A stretch of 64,000 bases of DNA from Streptomyces globisporus (GCA_014649555.1 BMTG01000008.1:186001-250000), one strand, 5' to 3'; numbered from the stretch's first letter, positions 52,525-63,552 are shown. Notes: generated from the sequence alone by a model not told the origin. Numbers and translations: made by a program.

Positions 52525-53064
52525 ATGCGACGCACCGAAGCCGCACGGGAACTCGGCGGATTCGTCCGCGACCACCGCACCGACGGCAGCAGACGGCTAC
52601 GACTGGCCGGGGCCCTGCTGGTCACCGGCGTCGTCGGCCTCGCCTTCGGCGTGCCGGTGACCATCGCCTCCGTCGGGACGACCGACGGCGCGCCCGAACT
52701 GGCGGGCCTGCTCCTCGGGGTGGGGCTGGTCGGTCTCGGACTCGGAATCTGGCGCCTGACGCAGGCACTCCGTACCCGGGAACAGTGCTTCGACGTCCAC
52801 GAACGGGGGCTGACCCACCGGGTCGCGGGCGCCGCCACGCTGATCCCCTGGAGCGACATCGAGGGGATCGGGTCCGCCTCGGCCGAGGACGGACGCCCGC
52901 TGGCCGAGGCCCGGGGGATGGGCTTCGGCTTCGCCATCGAACTGCGCGACGCGCGGAAGATCCGGGTGGACACCTTCACCGAGGACGCGCGCGAACTGGC
53001 CGCCACGATTCACCGTGCGGTGAGCCTGGGCGAGTTTCCGCAGGGCCGGGGCCGCAGGCCCTGA
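52525..53064 (+). CDS. two-helix membrane protein with PH-like cytoplasmic part
   Basis: A 179-residue protein. After a short Arg-rich N-terminus come two hydrophobic helices (LAGALLVTGVVGLAFGVPVT and LLLGVGLVGLGLGIWRLTQA), then a soluble domain FDVHERGLTHRVAGAATLIP with WSDIEGIGS, the pattern of the small PH-like domain in DUF6585-type actinobacterial proteins. No function is known. Start uncertain: ATG 52525 has GGGGGGAAC upstream; a GTG at 52501 is in frame with TAT-like boxes 5-8 nt before. It is followed by a tandem repeat tract rather than a terminator. Confidence 0.65.
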   Translation: MRRTEAARELGGFVRDHRTDGSRRLRLAGALLVTGVVGLAFGVPVTIASVGTTDGAPELAGLLLGVGLVGLGLGIWRLTQALRTREQCFDVHERGLTHRVAGAATLIPWSDIEGIGSASAEDGRPLAEARGMGFGFAIELRDARKIRVDTFTEDARELAATIHRAVSLGEFPQGRGRRP

Positions 53065-53222
53065 CGGGCGAGCAGGGGGCCGTGACGCGCGAGCAGGGGG
53101 CCGTGACGCGCGAGCGGCAGGCCCGCAGGCCGTGACGCGCGAGCGGGTGACCCGCAGGCCGTCACGGGCGAGCGCGGGACGCCCTGACGGGAGGCCCGGA
53201 AGCCGTGACGGCCGGCCCGGGG
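53062..53222. repeat. tandem GACGCGCGAGC repeat tract
   Basis: At least five degenerate units, each beginning TGACG(C/G)GCGAGC, follow one another directly after the stop of the PH-like gene: two of 21 nt (unit ends AGGGGGCCG), then two of 29 nt (ends CCCGCAGGCCG), then shorter relics (CTGACGGGAGGC..., TGACGGCCGGCC). It lies in the 3' intergenic of two convergent genes. Confidence 0.7.
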
Positions 53223-53223
53223 C

Positions 53224-53625
53224 TTACTGCTGATCGTCGGAGCGCGCGGCCCGCTCGGCGTTGCGCTCCTTGATGCGAGCGGTCTCCTTGCGCACCTCGG
53301 CCTGCGTGGCGCGCTCCTTCTGGAGCCACTCGGGCATCTCGTCCTTCAGCGCGTCGACCTGCTCGGTGGTGAGCGGCTCGGTGACCCCGCCGCGGGCGAG
53401 CCCCGCGATGGAGACGCCGAGCTTCGCGGCGACGACCGGGCGGGGGTGCGGGCCGGTGCGGCGCAGCTCCACCAGCCAGGCGGGCGGGTCGGTCTGGAGG
53501 GCGTTGAGCTCGGTGCGGGAGACGGCACCCTCCTGGAACTCGGCGGGCGTGGCCTGGAGGTACACGCCCAGCTTCTTCGCCGCCGTGGCGGGCTTCATGG
53601 TCTGGGCGGTCTTGTGCGACGTCAT
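53224..53625 (-). CDS. DUF5997 family protein
   Basis: A 133-residue soluble, strongly charged protein with the DUF5997 core KPATAAKKLGVYLQATPAEF and WLVELRRTGPHPRPVVAAKL, and a lysine/arginine/glutamate-rich C-terminal helix. The family is restricted to actinomycetes and, as here, is coupled to a divergent gene for a LysR-substrate-domain protein; the cellular role is unknown. The ATG at 53625 has TACCCT ending 6 nt upstream on the minus strand and no ribosome site, i.e. leaderless. Confidence 0.82.
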   Translation of the reverse strand: MTSHKTAQTMKPATAAKKLGVYLQATPAEFQEGAVSRTELNALQTDPPAWLVELRRTGPHPRPVVAAKLGVSIAGLARGGVTEPLTTEQVDALKDEMPEWLQKERATQAEVRKETARIKERNAERAARSDDQQ

Positions 53626-53631
53626 GGGTCC

Positions 53632-53677
53632 AGGGTATCGACCATGGGACATACCTCCGACCACCGACCGGTAGCCT
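53632..53677. promoter_or_regulatory. back-to-back leaderless promoters
   Basis: TACCCT on the minus strand (53632-53637) and TAGCCT on the plus strand (53672-53677) each end 6 nt before their start codons (53625 and 53684), a mirror-image leaderless pair only 58 nt apart. Confidence 0.65.
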
Positions 53678-53683
53678 GGTTCC

Positions 53684-54469
53684 GTGACAGGCTCGGACAT
53701 CCCCTCATCCTTCCGGCTCGCGTACGTCCCCGGCGTGACGCCCACCAAGTGGGTGAGGGTCTGGCACGAGCGGCTGCCCGGCACCCCCCTGGAGCTCGTC
53801 CAGGCCACCGCCGCCGATGCCCCCGGACTGCTGGCGGACGGCGGCGCCGACGCCGGTCTCGTACGGCTGCCGGTCGACCGGGACGTCCTGGCCGCGATCC
53901 CCCTCTACACCGAGACGACCGTCGTGGTGATCCCCAAGGACCACGTCGCGACCACCGCCGAAGAGGTGTCGCTCGCCGAGCTGGCCGACGAGATCGTGCT
54001 GCACCCGCTGGACGACGTCCTCGACTGGGAGACCCTGCCCGGGCGCCCGGCCGTCGAGCGTCCGGCCACCACGGCGGACGCGATCGAACTGGTCGCGGCG
54101 GGCGTCGGCGTCCTCCTCGTCCCGCAGTCCCTGGCCCGGCTGCACCACCGCAAGGACCTCACCTACCGCCCGGTCCCGGAGACCCCCGAGTCCCGCGTCG
54201 CCCTGTCGTGGCCCCAGGCGGAGGAAGCCCCCGAGCTGGTGGAGGAGTTCATCGGGATCGTCCGGGGCCGCACCGTCAACAGCACCCGGGGCCGCGCGGC
54301 CACCCCGCAGCGCCCCACGGCCAAGGCCAAGGAGAAGGCCAAAGGCAAGCGGGCGGGTACGGGCGGCGGGCAGGGCGCTGCCCGGCACAAGCCGGCGGGC
54401 AGGAAGCCCTCGCCGGGCGGCCGGGCCGGCGGCCAGAGCGGCAAGCGCGGAAAGCCGCGCGGCCGGTAA
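53684..54469 (+). CDS. LysR substrate-binding domain protein without a DNA-binding domain
   Basis: A 261-residue protein made of the LysR effector domain alone: SFRLAYVPGVTPTKWVRVWH, DAGLVRLPVDRDVLAAIPL, TVVVIPKDHVATTAEEV, LVAAGVGVLLVPQSLARL. There is no helix-turn-helix, so it is not a classical regulator; it may bind a metabolite or modify another protein. The last ~55 residues are an Arg/Lys/Gly/Pro-rich extension (RGRAATPQRPTAKAKEKAKG and so on), suggesting nucleic-acid or phosphate contact. Leaderless GTG at 53684 and divergent from DUF5997, its usual partner in actinomycetes. Confidence 0.82.
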   Translation: MTGSDIPSSFRLAYVPGVTPTKWVRVWHERLPGTPLELVQATAADAPGLLADGGADAGLVRLPVDRDVLAAIPLYTETTVVVIPKDHVATTAEEVSLAELADEIVLHPLDDVLDWETLPGRPAVERPATTADAIELVAAGVGVLLVPQSLARLHHRKDLTYRPVPETPESRVALSWPQAEEAPELVEEFIGIVRGRTVNSTRGRAATPQRPTAKAKEKAKGKRAGTGGGQGAARHKPAGRKPSPGGRAGGQSGKRGKPRGR

Positions 54470-54603
54470 CGGCACCGAGCCCGCCGGGCCCGGCCCGCGC
54501 GCCGACTCCCGGAAACCACCCCGCACAACGCCCCGGAACGCCACCCTGCCGCGGTTCTCTCGTTGATGAGGCAACCGCCGTATGCAGGGGAGCCGTCCGT
54601 CCG

Positions 54604-55989
54604 ATGCCGAACATCCGCAAGAAACAGCACCTGGGCCTCATCGGGATGCTGCTCATCGCCGTCGCCTTCGCCGGACTCCATCTGACAGCGGTCACCGGAC
54701 GGGCCTCGCCCGACACCAAGAACTACCTCTCCTACGCCCTGAGCCTCAGCGGCGAGAGCCGCGAGGAGGCGGGCCGCCGGGCCATCGCCTACTCCTGCGC
54801 CAGCGGGCAGCACGCGTCCCTGAGCCCCGTCCCCTGGACCAACAGGAAGGCCGTGGGGGAGTCGGAGGAGCAGTGCGTCCGCCGGCTGAACGACTCGGTC
54901 GCGTACTGGTTGCGCCACGGCAACACGTCAGGGATGACCGCGCCGTTCGCCAACCAGCGGTTCATGGCCATCTTCGAGGCCAGGCCCGGCTATCCGCTGT
55001 TCCTGATCCCTTTCGTCGCCGTCCTCGGTATCACCTGGGGCCTCTGGCTGGCGGGGCTCGTCATCGCGCTCGCGGGCAGCGTCTGCGTTCTGCTCACCCT
55101 CCGCGCGGCGGGCGCCTCCCGGCGCGCCGGTCTGGCCGGGCAGGCCCTGTATCTCGCCCTGCCCACCGGCACCGTCGCCATGAACCCCCTGAGCGACGGC
55201 CTGTCCCTGGCGCTGGGCACGGCGGTCGCCCTCGGCTGTGTCCTGCTGCTGCGGGACCGGCCCCGTACGGACGGGGAATCCGGTACGGGCGAGGGGCCGG
55301 GGGCCTGGGCGGCCGCAGCGGGACCCCGTACGGGCGCGGCGCTCGTCGCGGGCGGCCTCGTCCTGATGTTCTTCGTCCGCTACTCGCAGGCGCTGCTGCT
55401 GGCGGCCGCTCTCGCGGGGGTCCTCCTTGCCTGGTCCGGGTGGCTCCGCCGGGAGCGCCGGCAGCCCGCCCCCGTACTCCGGGCGGCCGGACTGTGCGGT
55501 GCGCTGGCGGCGGGCATCTACGCCGGGGCGCATCTGCTGGGGTGGCCCATGGGCCAGGACAGCGCCCAGGACCTGCTGACCCACCACTACCAGCGCCCCG
55601 ATCTGCCCAACCCCTGGCCCGAGTTCTTCGTACAGGAGGGCGTCTTCTGGTCGGCGTGGCTGCGCCGCCAGGCCGACTCCCCCGTCCTCCCCGTTCTGCT
55701 CGCGTTCTCGGTCTGGGCGCTGCTGAGGAGGCGCTCCGTGGTGCTGCCGGTCGCCCTGGCGGCAGGTGCGGCGGGCCTCCTCAACCAGGCCGGCCACCCG
55801 AACCTGGGCCAGCTCTACGGCTTCCGCCTCATCGTGTTCCTCTGGCTGCTGCCCGTCCTGGCGATCCCGCTGCTGCTGGACCGGCCGTCCCGGGAACCCT
55901 CACCCGTCCCCGCGCAGCCGGAGGAGGTAGGTGGCGGTCACCGCGACGGCACGGTCGGCGTCGCCCACCAGGTCCGCGAGGGCGCGTGA
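54604..55989 (+). CDS. polytopic membrane protein, GT-C-like
   Basis: A 461-residue protein with about ten transmembrane helices. After TM1 the large first loop begins SPDTKNYLSYALSLSGESRE and runs ~100 residues with two cysteines (CASGQ..., QCVRRL) before TM2, as in GT-C glycosyltransferases and PMT-like enzymes that act at an outer-face lipid-linked sugar. No DxD/ExD motif is certain, so I call it GT-C-like only. ATG at 54604 with weak GGGGAG. Its 3' end overlaps the convergent MerR-HEAT gene by 90 nt. No cell-wall operon is adjacent. Confidence 0.7.
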   Translation: MPNIRKKQHLGLIGMLLIAVAFAGLHLTAVTGRASPDTKNYLSYALSLSGESREEAGRRAIAYSCASGQHASLSPVPWTNRKAVGESEEQCVRRLNDSVAYWLRHGNTSGMTAPFANQRFMAIFEARPGYPLFLIPFVAVLGITWGLWLAGLVIALAGSVCVLLTLRAAGASRRAGLAGQALYLALPTGTVAMNPLSDGLSLALGTAVALGCVLLLRDRPRTDGESGTGEGPGAWAAAAGPRTGAALVAGGLVLMFFVRYSQALLLAAALAGVLLAWSGWLRRERRQPAPVLRAAGLCGALAAGIYAGAHLLGWPMGQDSAQDLLTHHYQRPDLPNPWPEFFVQEGVFWSAWLRRQADSPVLPVLLAFSVWALLRRRSVVLPVALAAGAAGLLNQAGHPNLGQLYGFRLIVFLWLLPVLAIPLLLDRPSREPSPVPAQPEEVGGGHRDGTVGVAHQVREGA

Positions 55990-56895
55990 GGCCTTAGGGC
56001 CCGGGATGCCGGCCAGCGCCTGGGTGAGCCGCCCGCGCGCGGGCGGCCCGGTTCCCTCCTCGCCGATGCGGCCGGCGAGGAGGGAGGCGATCCGGTCCGC
56101 CGCCGCGTCATCGCCGGCCAGGACGCTCAGCACGTCGGCCGCGTCGGTGTCGTTCCTTCCCGCCACGATCATGTCGACGAGCACCGGGGTCGCGGCGGCC
56201 TCGCCCAAGGCCCCGAGCGCCAGCGCCGCCCGGCCGCGGACCACGGCATCAGGGTGCGCCAGCGCGTCCCGCAGCAGCGCGACGGCCTCGTCGCCGGGCA
56301 GCTCGGCGAGGGAGCGCACGGCACGTTCCCGCACCTCCGGCACCGCTGAGCCGAGCCCTTCGGCCAGGAGGGCCGCACTGCCGTCGGACCGGGCCAGGGC
56401 CCAGCGCAGGGCCCCGGCCACGACCGGGTCGCTCTCGTCGAGCGCCGCCTCGACCAGGGCCTCCACCGGAACCTCGTCGACCGGGGCCAGGGCCGCCCGC
56501 TGGCGGGCTCCGGCGCTCGGGGACCCCAGGGCCCGCAGCACCGCGAGGACCTGGAGGACGTCCTCCCAGCCGGCCGGGTCCGTGGCGTGGACCCGGTCCA
56601 GCCGGATGAGCAACTCGGTCTCGGCGGCGATACGTTCGCGCGTCCGGCGGATGAGGTCGTCGACCAGGTCCGCGGGGGTGAAGCCGGGATCGTCGAGCGC
56701 GCGCCCGATTTCCCGCAGCGACAGTCCCACCGCCCGCAGGCTCTCGATATGGAAGATGCGCCGGACGTCCTCCCCGGAATACTCCCGGTAGCCGGACCCG
56801 GTGCGGCCCGAGGGCCGCACCAGACCGAGCGACTCGTAGTGCCGGAGCATGCGGGCGCTGACCCCGGACCGCCGGGCGACCTCACCGATCAACAC
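55900..56895 (-). CDS. MerR family regulator with C-terminal HEAT repeats
   Basis: A 331-residue protein. Residues 1-~115 are a MerR winged helix and dimerisation helix (LIGEVARRSGVSARMLRHYE, SLGLVRPSGRTGSGYREYSG, EDVRRIFHIESLRAVGLSLR). Residues ~140-331 consist of HEAT-like helical repeats (AGALRWALARSDGSAALLAE, EVRERAVRSLAELPGDEAVA, DAVVRGRAALALGALGEAAA), a protein-binding scaffold not found in typical MerR proteins. It starts at a GTG 3 nt after the HEAT-protein gene stop, so both are in one transcript from the operator at 57609-57623. The 3' end overlaps the convergent membrane gene. Confidence 0.88.
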   Translation of the reverse strand: MLIGEVARRSGVSARMLRHYESLGLVRPSGRTGSGYREYSGEDVRRIFHIESLRAVGLSLREIGRALDDPGFTPADLVDDLIRRTRERIAAETELLIRLDRVHATDPAGWEDVLQVLAVLRALGSPSAGARQRAALAPVDEVPVEALVEAALDESDPVVAGALRWALARSDGSAALLAEGLGSAVPEVRERAVRSLAELPGDEAVALLRDALAHPDAVVRGRAALALGALGEAAATPVLVDMIVAGRNDTDAADVLSVLAGDDAAADRIASLLAGRIGEEGTGPPARGRLTQALAGIPGPKASRALADLVGDADRAVAVTATYLLRLRGDG

Positions 56896-56898
56896 GCG

Positions 56899-57576
56899 CT
56901 ACGACTCTCCCTCGCTGCTGCTTGTCCCACCCAGGGCCACCACGCGCTTCGCCTCCTCCAGGGCGAACGCGAATCCGGTGTCCGGATCGCGCCGCAGCCG
57001 CTCGGTGGCGAGCGCGTGCGCGCGCACGTCCGGGTCGGGGGAACGCTGCGCGGTGTCCAGGGCCGACACCATCGTGCTCCCCAGACCGACCAGCGCCCTG
57101 CTGAGGCTCAGCTGTGTCTCCTGCCCACCGCGCCCGAGCTGTGTCACCAGCACCGCGGCCAACGCGGCCTCCTCCCCTTCCGGTACGAGCACGACGGCCG
57201 TCCGCCAGGCAGTCCGGGCGACCTCGTCGTCGGCGTCCGTCAGGAGCGCCCGGGTGATCGCGGGCCACGCCCGCGGGTCCCCGACCTTGGACAGGGTGTG
57301 CAGCGCCTGGCTCCGGGCCTGCGGACGCTCCGAGCGGACTTCCCGGAGCAGCAGGGGCAGCGTGTCGGCGACCGGGTGGCGGGTGAGCGCCCACGTCAGC
57401 ATGTCGCGGACGAGGAACTCCGGCTCGACCGCGCACCGCTCGACCAACGGGCCGACGAAGCGCTGATCCGGCGTCGAGCCGATCGCCAGAGCGGCGCCCA
57501 GCCGCACCGACGACCGCTCGTCCCGCAGTGCCCGGAGCGCCCGTGCCTCATCCGTACCCTGTCCCGTGACCGTCAT
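56899..57576 (-). CDS. HEAT-repeat protein
   Basis: A 225-residue protein made of five or six HEAT repeats (ARALRALRDERSSVRLGAAL, ALTRHPVADTLPLLLREVRS, RSQALHTLSKVGDPRAWPAI, ARTAWRTAVVLVPEGEEAAL). I chose the ATG at 57576 because GAGGAGG lies 8 nt upstream; the frame is open to a GTG at 57615, but that would sit in the middle of the MerR-type operator. It directly precedes the MerR-HEAT gene; two HEAT proteins in one operon suggest they bind each other or a common partner. Confidence 0.85.
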   Translation of the reverse strand: MTVTGQGTDEARALRALRDERSSVRLGAALAIGSTPDQRFVGPLVERCAVEPEFLVRDMLTWALTRHPVADTLPLLLREVRSERPQARSQALHTLSKVGDPRAWPAITRALLTDADDEVARTAWRTAVVLVPEGEEAALAAVLVTQLGRGGQETQLSLSRALVGLGSTMVSALDTAQRSPDPDVRAHALATERLRRDPDTGFAFALEEAKRVVALGGTSSSEGES

Positions 57577-57608
57577 CGAGACCACCTCCTCGGCAAGCAG
57601 TGAAATGG

Positions 57609-57623
57609 TTGTCACCGTGTCAA
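57609..57623 (-). promoter_or_regulatory. MerR-type operator/promoter of the HEAT operon
   Basis: On the minus strand the near-palindrome TTGACACGGTGACAA lies just downstream of TTGACC, a 19-nt spacer leads to TTCACT, and the spacer length is that expected of MerR-activated promoters. Arms GTGACAA/TTGACAC differ at one base. Confidence 0.65.
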
Positions 57624-57652
57624 GGTCAAACCGGGGGAGGCCGGGTGCCGGC

Positions 57653-58261
57653 TCAGGGGCCGCGCCAGACGTTGGCGAAGGCGGTGTTCTCGATGGTCCG
57701 CCGCTGCCGTACGGCTTCCAGCTCCATCACCGCTTCATGGACGGTGGCGACCACGGTGGTCACCGTCTCGTCACCGAGACTCGGTTCGGCGTCGTCGGAC
57801 GGCTCGTCGCCGAGGCCCACGGCCGACGCGAGGGAGGCCAGGACGGGATCCCCCTCGTCCCGGCGGGCCACGGCCCGGCGGCGGGCGGGGGTGTCCACCA
57901 GCTCGACCTCCTTCGGACCGAACGGCAGCAGGCCGCTCCGCTTCCGCGTGAGCTCGCCGTCCTCCTCCAGCGCGTCCTGGTAGGCGGCCGCGAGGTCCCG
58001 GCCCCGGCGCCACAGCCAGTCCTCGATCCGCTCGTGGGGCGGCTGCCGGGTGATCCCCGCGGCGGCCGCGGCGAGCAGCCGGTCGTCCGGCACCGACGGC
58101 CCGCCCGGTACGACGAGGTCGCCGTCCACGGTGACGGTCCCCGCGTCGAGGAGGTCGAGCAGTTCGGCACCGGCGAGGGCCAGCGACAGATCGCCCTGCC
58201 CCACGGGATGCTCCGGCGCGGGGTCCATCGCGATGATGAACAGGTCTTTCGCCGTGGTCAT
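57653..58261 (-). CDS. GPP34 (GOLPH3-like) family protein
   Basis: A 202-residue all-helical GPP34-family protein, related to eukaryotic GOLPH3, which binds phosphatidylinositol-4-phosphate at the trans-Golgi. Recognised by MTTAKDLFIIAMDPAPEHPV, a GDLSLALAGAELLDLLDAGT core, RIEDWLWRRGRDLAAAYQDAL and a tail VRQRRTIENTAFANVWRGP. Streptomycetes carry many paralogues; a role in membrane or cytokinetic trafficking is suggested but unproven. GAGGGGAG precedes the ATG. It lies upstream of the HEAT operon in the same direction with a 76-nt gap that contains the MerR-type operator. Confidence 0.88.
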   Translation of the reverse strand: MTTAKDLFIIAMDPAPEHPVGQGDLSLALAGAELLDLLDAGTVTVDGDLVVPGGPSVPDDRLLAAAAAGITRQPPHERIEDWLWRRGRDLAAAYQDALEEDGELTRKRSGLLPFGPKEVELVDTPARRRAVARRDEGDPVLASLASAVGLGDEPSDDAEPSLGDETVTTVVATVHEAVMELEAVRQRRTIENTAFANVWRGP

Positions 58262-58371
58262 GAACGGCTCCCCTCAAAGGCATCGACGCATCCGGTACAG
58301 CCGGTCCTCGCCGGACCGCCCCGGCGGGACGCCGGTTCGGGGGCGGGCGACTGCTACGACCAGTATCGTCC

Positions 58372-59124
58372 TCATCCCCTCCGGACCGACGGCCGCAGCC
58401 TGTCGTGGAGCACCGCGAAGGCCGTGCACGCCACCGGGAGGACGAGGGCGGCGGTGACCAGGACGCCGACGACGACGGGCGCGAGGATGCCGGCGTAGTA
58501 CGCGGCGAAGAAGTTGCCCGGGGCCGGTTCGAGCAGCTCGCGGACGAGGGGCCGCAGCGGCAGGGCGGCCTGTACCGCGAGGCGGAGCACCCCGGCCGCG
58601 ACCGCGGCGAGCGGCAGCGCGAGGACCAGAACGCGCGGCACCCCCGTACGCGTCCATGTCAGCGACCAGGAGCGGCGCACGGCTGCCCACGGGCCGAGCC
58701 CGTCCGCGGCGGCGGCCGGAGCGAGAGCCAGGGCGAGGCGGAGCAGGACGGCGACACCCAGGGCGACGGCGGGGGAGGCCGAGACGAGGACGTAGGGCCA
58801 CGATCCGCGTTCCAGGGGCAGAGGCGTGGCGAGGTGGTAACCGGTGAGGGAGTCGGCCCAGGCCGCGACGCCGATCGGCAGCGGCCAGACGATCAGTCCG
58901 CGCAGCGCGTACACGAAGAGCACCGGCCGCACCCGTGCCCGTAGCGGCTCCGGCCCTGCCCCCGCCGTACCCGGCGGCTCGCCGGTCTCCGCCGCGACCG
59001 CCCGCGAACAAGACTGCAGGGCCGCGCTGCCGATGCCGAGCAGCTGAGCCTTACGTTCGTTCAGTTTCCGTTCCCGACAGAACGCGTGGCGGCCCCGGCC
59101 CGGTTCTCCGGGGCCGGCGGCCAT
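58372..59124 (-). CDS. polytopic membrane protein of unknown function
   Basis: A ~250-residue protein. The hydrophilic N-terminus is Arg/Gly-rich; five or six hydrophobic segments follow (VLFVYALRGLIVWPLPIGVA, YVLVSASPAVALGVAVLLRL, VLVLALPLAAVAAGVLRLAV, AGILAPVVVGVLVTAALVLP), separated by a cytoplasmic loop WAAVRRSWSLTWTRTG. The architecture resembles DUF-type glycerophosphoryl-membrane or DUF975-like proteins, but I cannot name a family. The start is uncertain; the frame is open to 59196, which would run through the argC promoter, so I chose the ATG at 59124. Divergent from argC. Confidence 0.6.
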   Translation of the reverse strand: MAAGPGEPGRGRHAFCRERKLNERKAQLLGIGSAALQSCSRAVAAETGEPPGTAGAGPEPLRARVRPVLFVYALRGLIVWPLPIGVAAWADSLTGYHLATPLPLERGSWPYVLVSASPAVALGVAVLLRLALALAPAAAADGLGPWAAVRRSWSLTWTRTGVPRVLVLALPLAAVAAGVLRLAVQAALPLRPLVRELLEPAPGNFFAAYYAGILAPVVVGVLVTAALVLPVACTAFAVLHDRLRPSVRRG

Positions 59125-59164
59125 GTGCCCGGCCACCGCACCTGTAGCCGGGCCCCTCCACTCT

Positions 59165-61395
<2,231 letters not shown>

Positions 61396-61399
<4 letters not shown>

Positions 61400-62325
61400 G
61401 CGCCGCGCGGAAGCACACCGCACTCCCGAAGGCGCAGACCCTCATCGAGGCGCTGCCCTGGCTGACCCGGCACCACGGCAAGACCGTCGTCATCAAGTTC
61501 GGCGGCAACGCCATGATCGACGAGGAGCTGAAGGCCGCCTTCGCCCAGGACGTCGTCTTCCTGCGGCACGCAGGCCTCAAGCCCGTCGTCGTGCACGGCG
61601 GCGGCCCCCAGATCAGCGCCCAGCTCGACAAACAGGGCCTGGTCAGCGAGTTCAAGGCCGGGCTGCGGGTCACCACCCCCGAGGCGATGGACGTCGTACG
61701 GATGGTGCTCGCCGGACAGGTCCAGCGCGAACTGGTCGGCCTCCTCAACCAGCACGGCCCCCTCGCCGTCGGCATGACCGGCGAGGACGCCCACACCATC
61801 ACCGCCACCCAGCACCGGCCCACCATCGACGGCGAGTCCGTCGACATCGGCCGGGTCGGCGAGATCACCGCCATCGACACCGGGGCCATCCAGGCGCTGC
61901 TCGACGACGGCCGCATCCCGGTCGTCTCCTCCATCGCCCGCTCCGCCGACGACCACCACGTCTACAACGTCAACGCCGACACCGCGGCCGCCGCGCTCGC
62001 CGCCGCCCTGAACGCCGAGACGCTGATGGTCCTCACCGATGTCGAGGGGCTTTACGAGGACTGGCCCAACAGCGACGACGTCATCAGTCGGCTGACCGCC
62101 AGTCAGCTGGAGAAGCTGCTGCCCGAGCTGTCCAGCGGCATGGTCCCCAAGATGCAGGGCTGCCTCCACGCCGTACGCAACGGTGTCGAGACCGCCCGCG
62201 TCATCGACGGCCGGGTCCAGCACTCGATCCTGCTGGAGATCTTCACCGACGAGGGCATCGGCACCATGGTCGTGCCGGACGCCCCCATCGACGTACACGG
62301 AGTACCTGAACAGGGGGAATCATGA
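61396..62325 (+). CDS. argB: acetylglutamate kinase
   Basis: A 309-residue kinase phosphorylating N-acetylglutamate, the arginine-controlled step. Phosphate-loop [12 protein letters not shown]; substrate site [85 protein letters not shown]. The N-terminal extension ([20 protein letters not shown]) is the arginine-binding kinase helix typical of feedback-inhibited forms. ATGA overlaps on both sides couple it to argJ and argD. Confidence 0.97.
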
Positions 62326-63527
62326 CCGGCACAGAGGCTTCGGGACTCACCTCGCGGTGGCAGGGCGCGCTGATGGACAACTACGGCACGCCCCGCCTGC
62401 CGCTCGTCCGGGGCGAAGGCGCGTACGTCTGGGCCGAGGACGGCACCCGCTACCTCGACTTCGTCGGCGGCATCGCGGTCAACGCACTCGGCCACGCCCA
62501 CCCGGCCGTCGTCGAGGCCGTCTCCACCCAGATCGCCTCCCTCGGCCATGTGTCGAATCTGTTCATCGCCGAGCCGCCGGTCGCCCTCGCGGAGCGGCTG
62601 CTCCAGCTCTTCGGCCGTCAGGGCCGGGTCTTCTTCGCCAACTCCGGTGCGGAGGCCAACGAGGCCGCCTTCAAGATCGGCCGGCTCACCGGGCGCAGCC
62701 ACATGGTCGCGACCGACGGCGGTTTCCACGGCCGGACGATGGGCGCGCTCGCGCTGACCGGCCAGCCCGGCAAGCAGGAGCCGTTCGTCCCGCTGCCCGG
62801 CGATGTCACGCATGTGCCGTACGGAGACGTGGACGCCCTGCGCGCAGCGGTGACCACCGACACCGCCCTGGTCATCATCGAGCCGATCCAGGGCGAGAAC
62901 GGCGTCGTCGTCCCGCCCAAGGGCTACCTGGAGGCGGCCCGGGAGATCACCCGGGCGACCGGGACGCTGCTCGTCCTGGACGAGGTGCAGACCGGGATCG
63001 GGCGCTGCGGCCAGTGGTTCGAGCACCAGGCGCACCAGAGTGTCGAGCCGGACATCGTCACGCTCGCCAAGGGCCTCGGCGGCGGTCTGCCCATCGGCGC
63101 GACGGTCGCCTTCGGCCCGGCCGCCGACCTGCTGAAGCCGGGTCACCACGGCACGACGTTCGGCGGCAACCCGGTCGCCTGCGCCGCCGGACTCGCCGTC
63201 ATCGACACCCTCGCGGCCGACGGCACGCTCGACAACGTCAAGCGGCTCGGCGAGAAGATCCGCGACGGCGTGGAGGCGCTGGGACACCCGCTGGTATCCC
63301 ATGTCCGCGGCAGCGGCCTGCTGCTGGGTATCGTGCTCACCGGACCCCTCGCACCGCAGGTGCAGCAGGCGGCCCAGGGAGCCGGCCTCCTGGTGAACGC
63401 GCCCGCCCCCGATGTCGTACGGCTCATGCCGCCGCTGATCATCGGTGACGCGGAGGTGGACGCGTTCCTGGAGATCCTGCCGGGCGCTCTCGACGCGGCA
63501 CACGGGGACGGACGATCCGGAGCATGA
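62322..63527 (+). CDS. argD: acetylornithine aminotransferase
   Basis: A 401-residue class III PLP transaminase converting N-acetylglutamate semialdehyde to N-acetylornithine. [88 protein letters not shown], and PLP-binding Lys in [18 protein letters not shown] with [16 protein letters not shown]. The ATG overlaps argB by 4 nt. argR starts 25 nt downstream, probably in the same mRNA. Confidence 0.96.
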   Translation: MTGTEASGLTSRWQGALMDNYGTPRLPLVRGEGAYVWAEDGTRYLDFVGGIAVNALGHAHPAVVEAVSTQIASLGHVSNLFIAEPPVALAERLLQLFGRQGRVFFANSGAEANEAAFKIGRLTGRSHMVATDGGFHGRTMGALALTGQPGKQEPFVPLPGDVTHVPYGDVDALRAAVTTDTALVIIEPIQGENGVVVPPKGYLEAAREITRATGTLLVLDEVQTGIGRCGQWFEHQAHQSVEPDIVTLAKGLGGGLPIGATVAFGPAADLLKPGHHGTTFGGNPVACAAGLAVIDTLAADGTLDNVKRLGEKIRDGVEALGHPLVSHVRGSGLLLGIVLTGPLAPQVQQAAQGAGLLVNAPAPDVVRLMPPLIIGDAEVDAFLEILPGALDAAHGDGRSGA

Positions 63528-63552
63528 CCCTCCGGAGAATGAGGCGACGACG

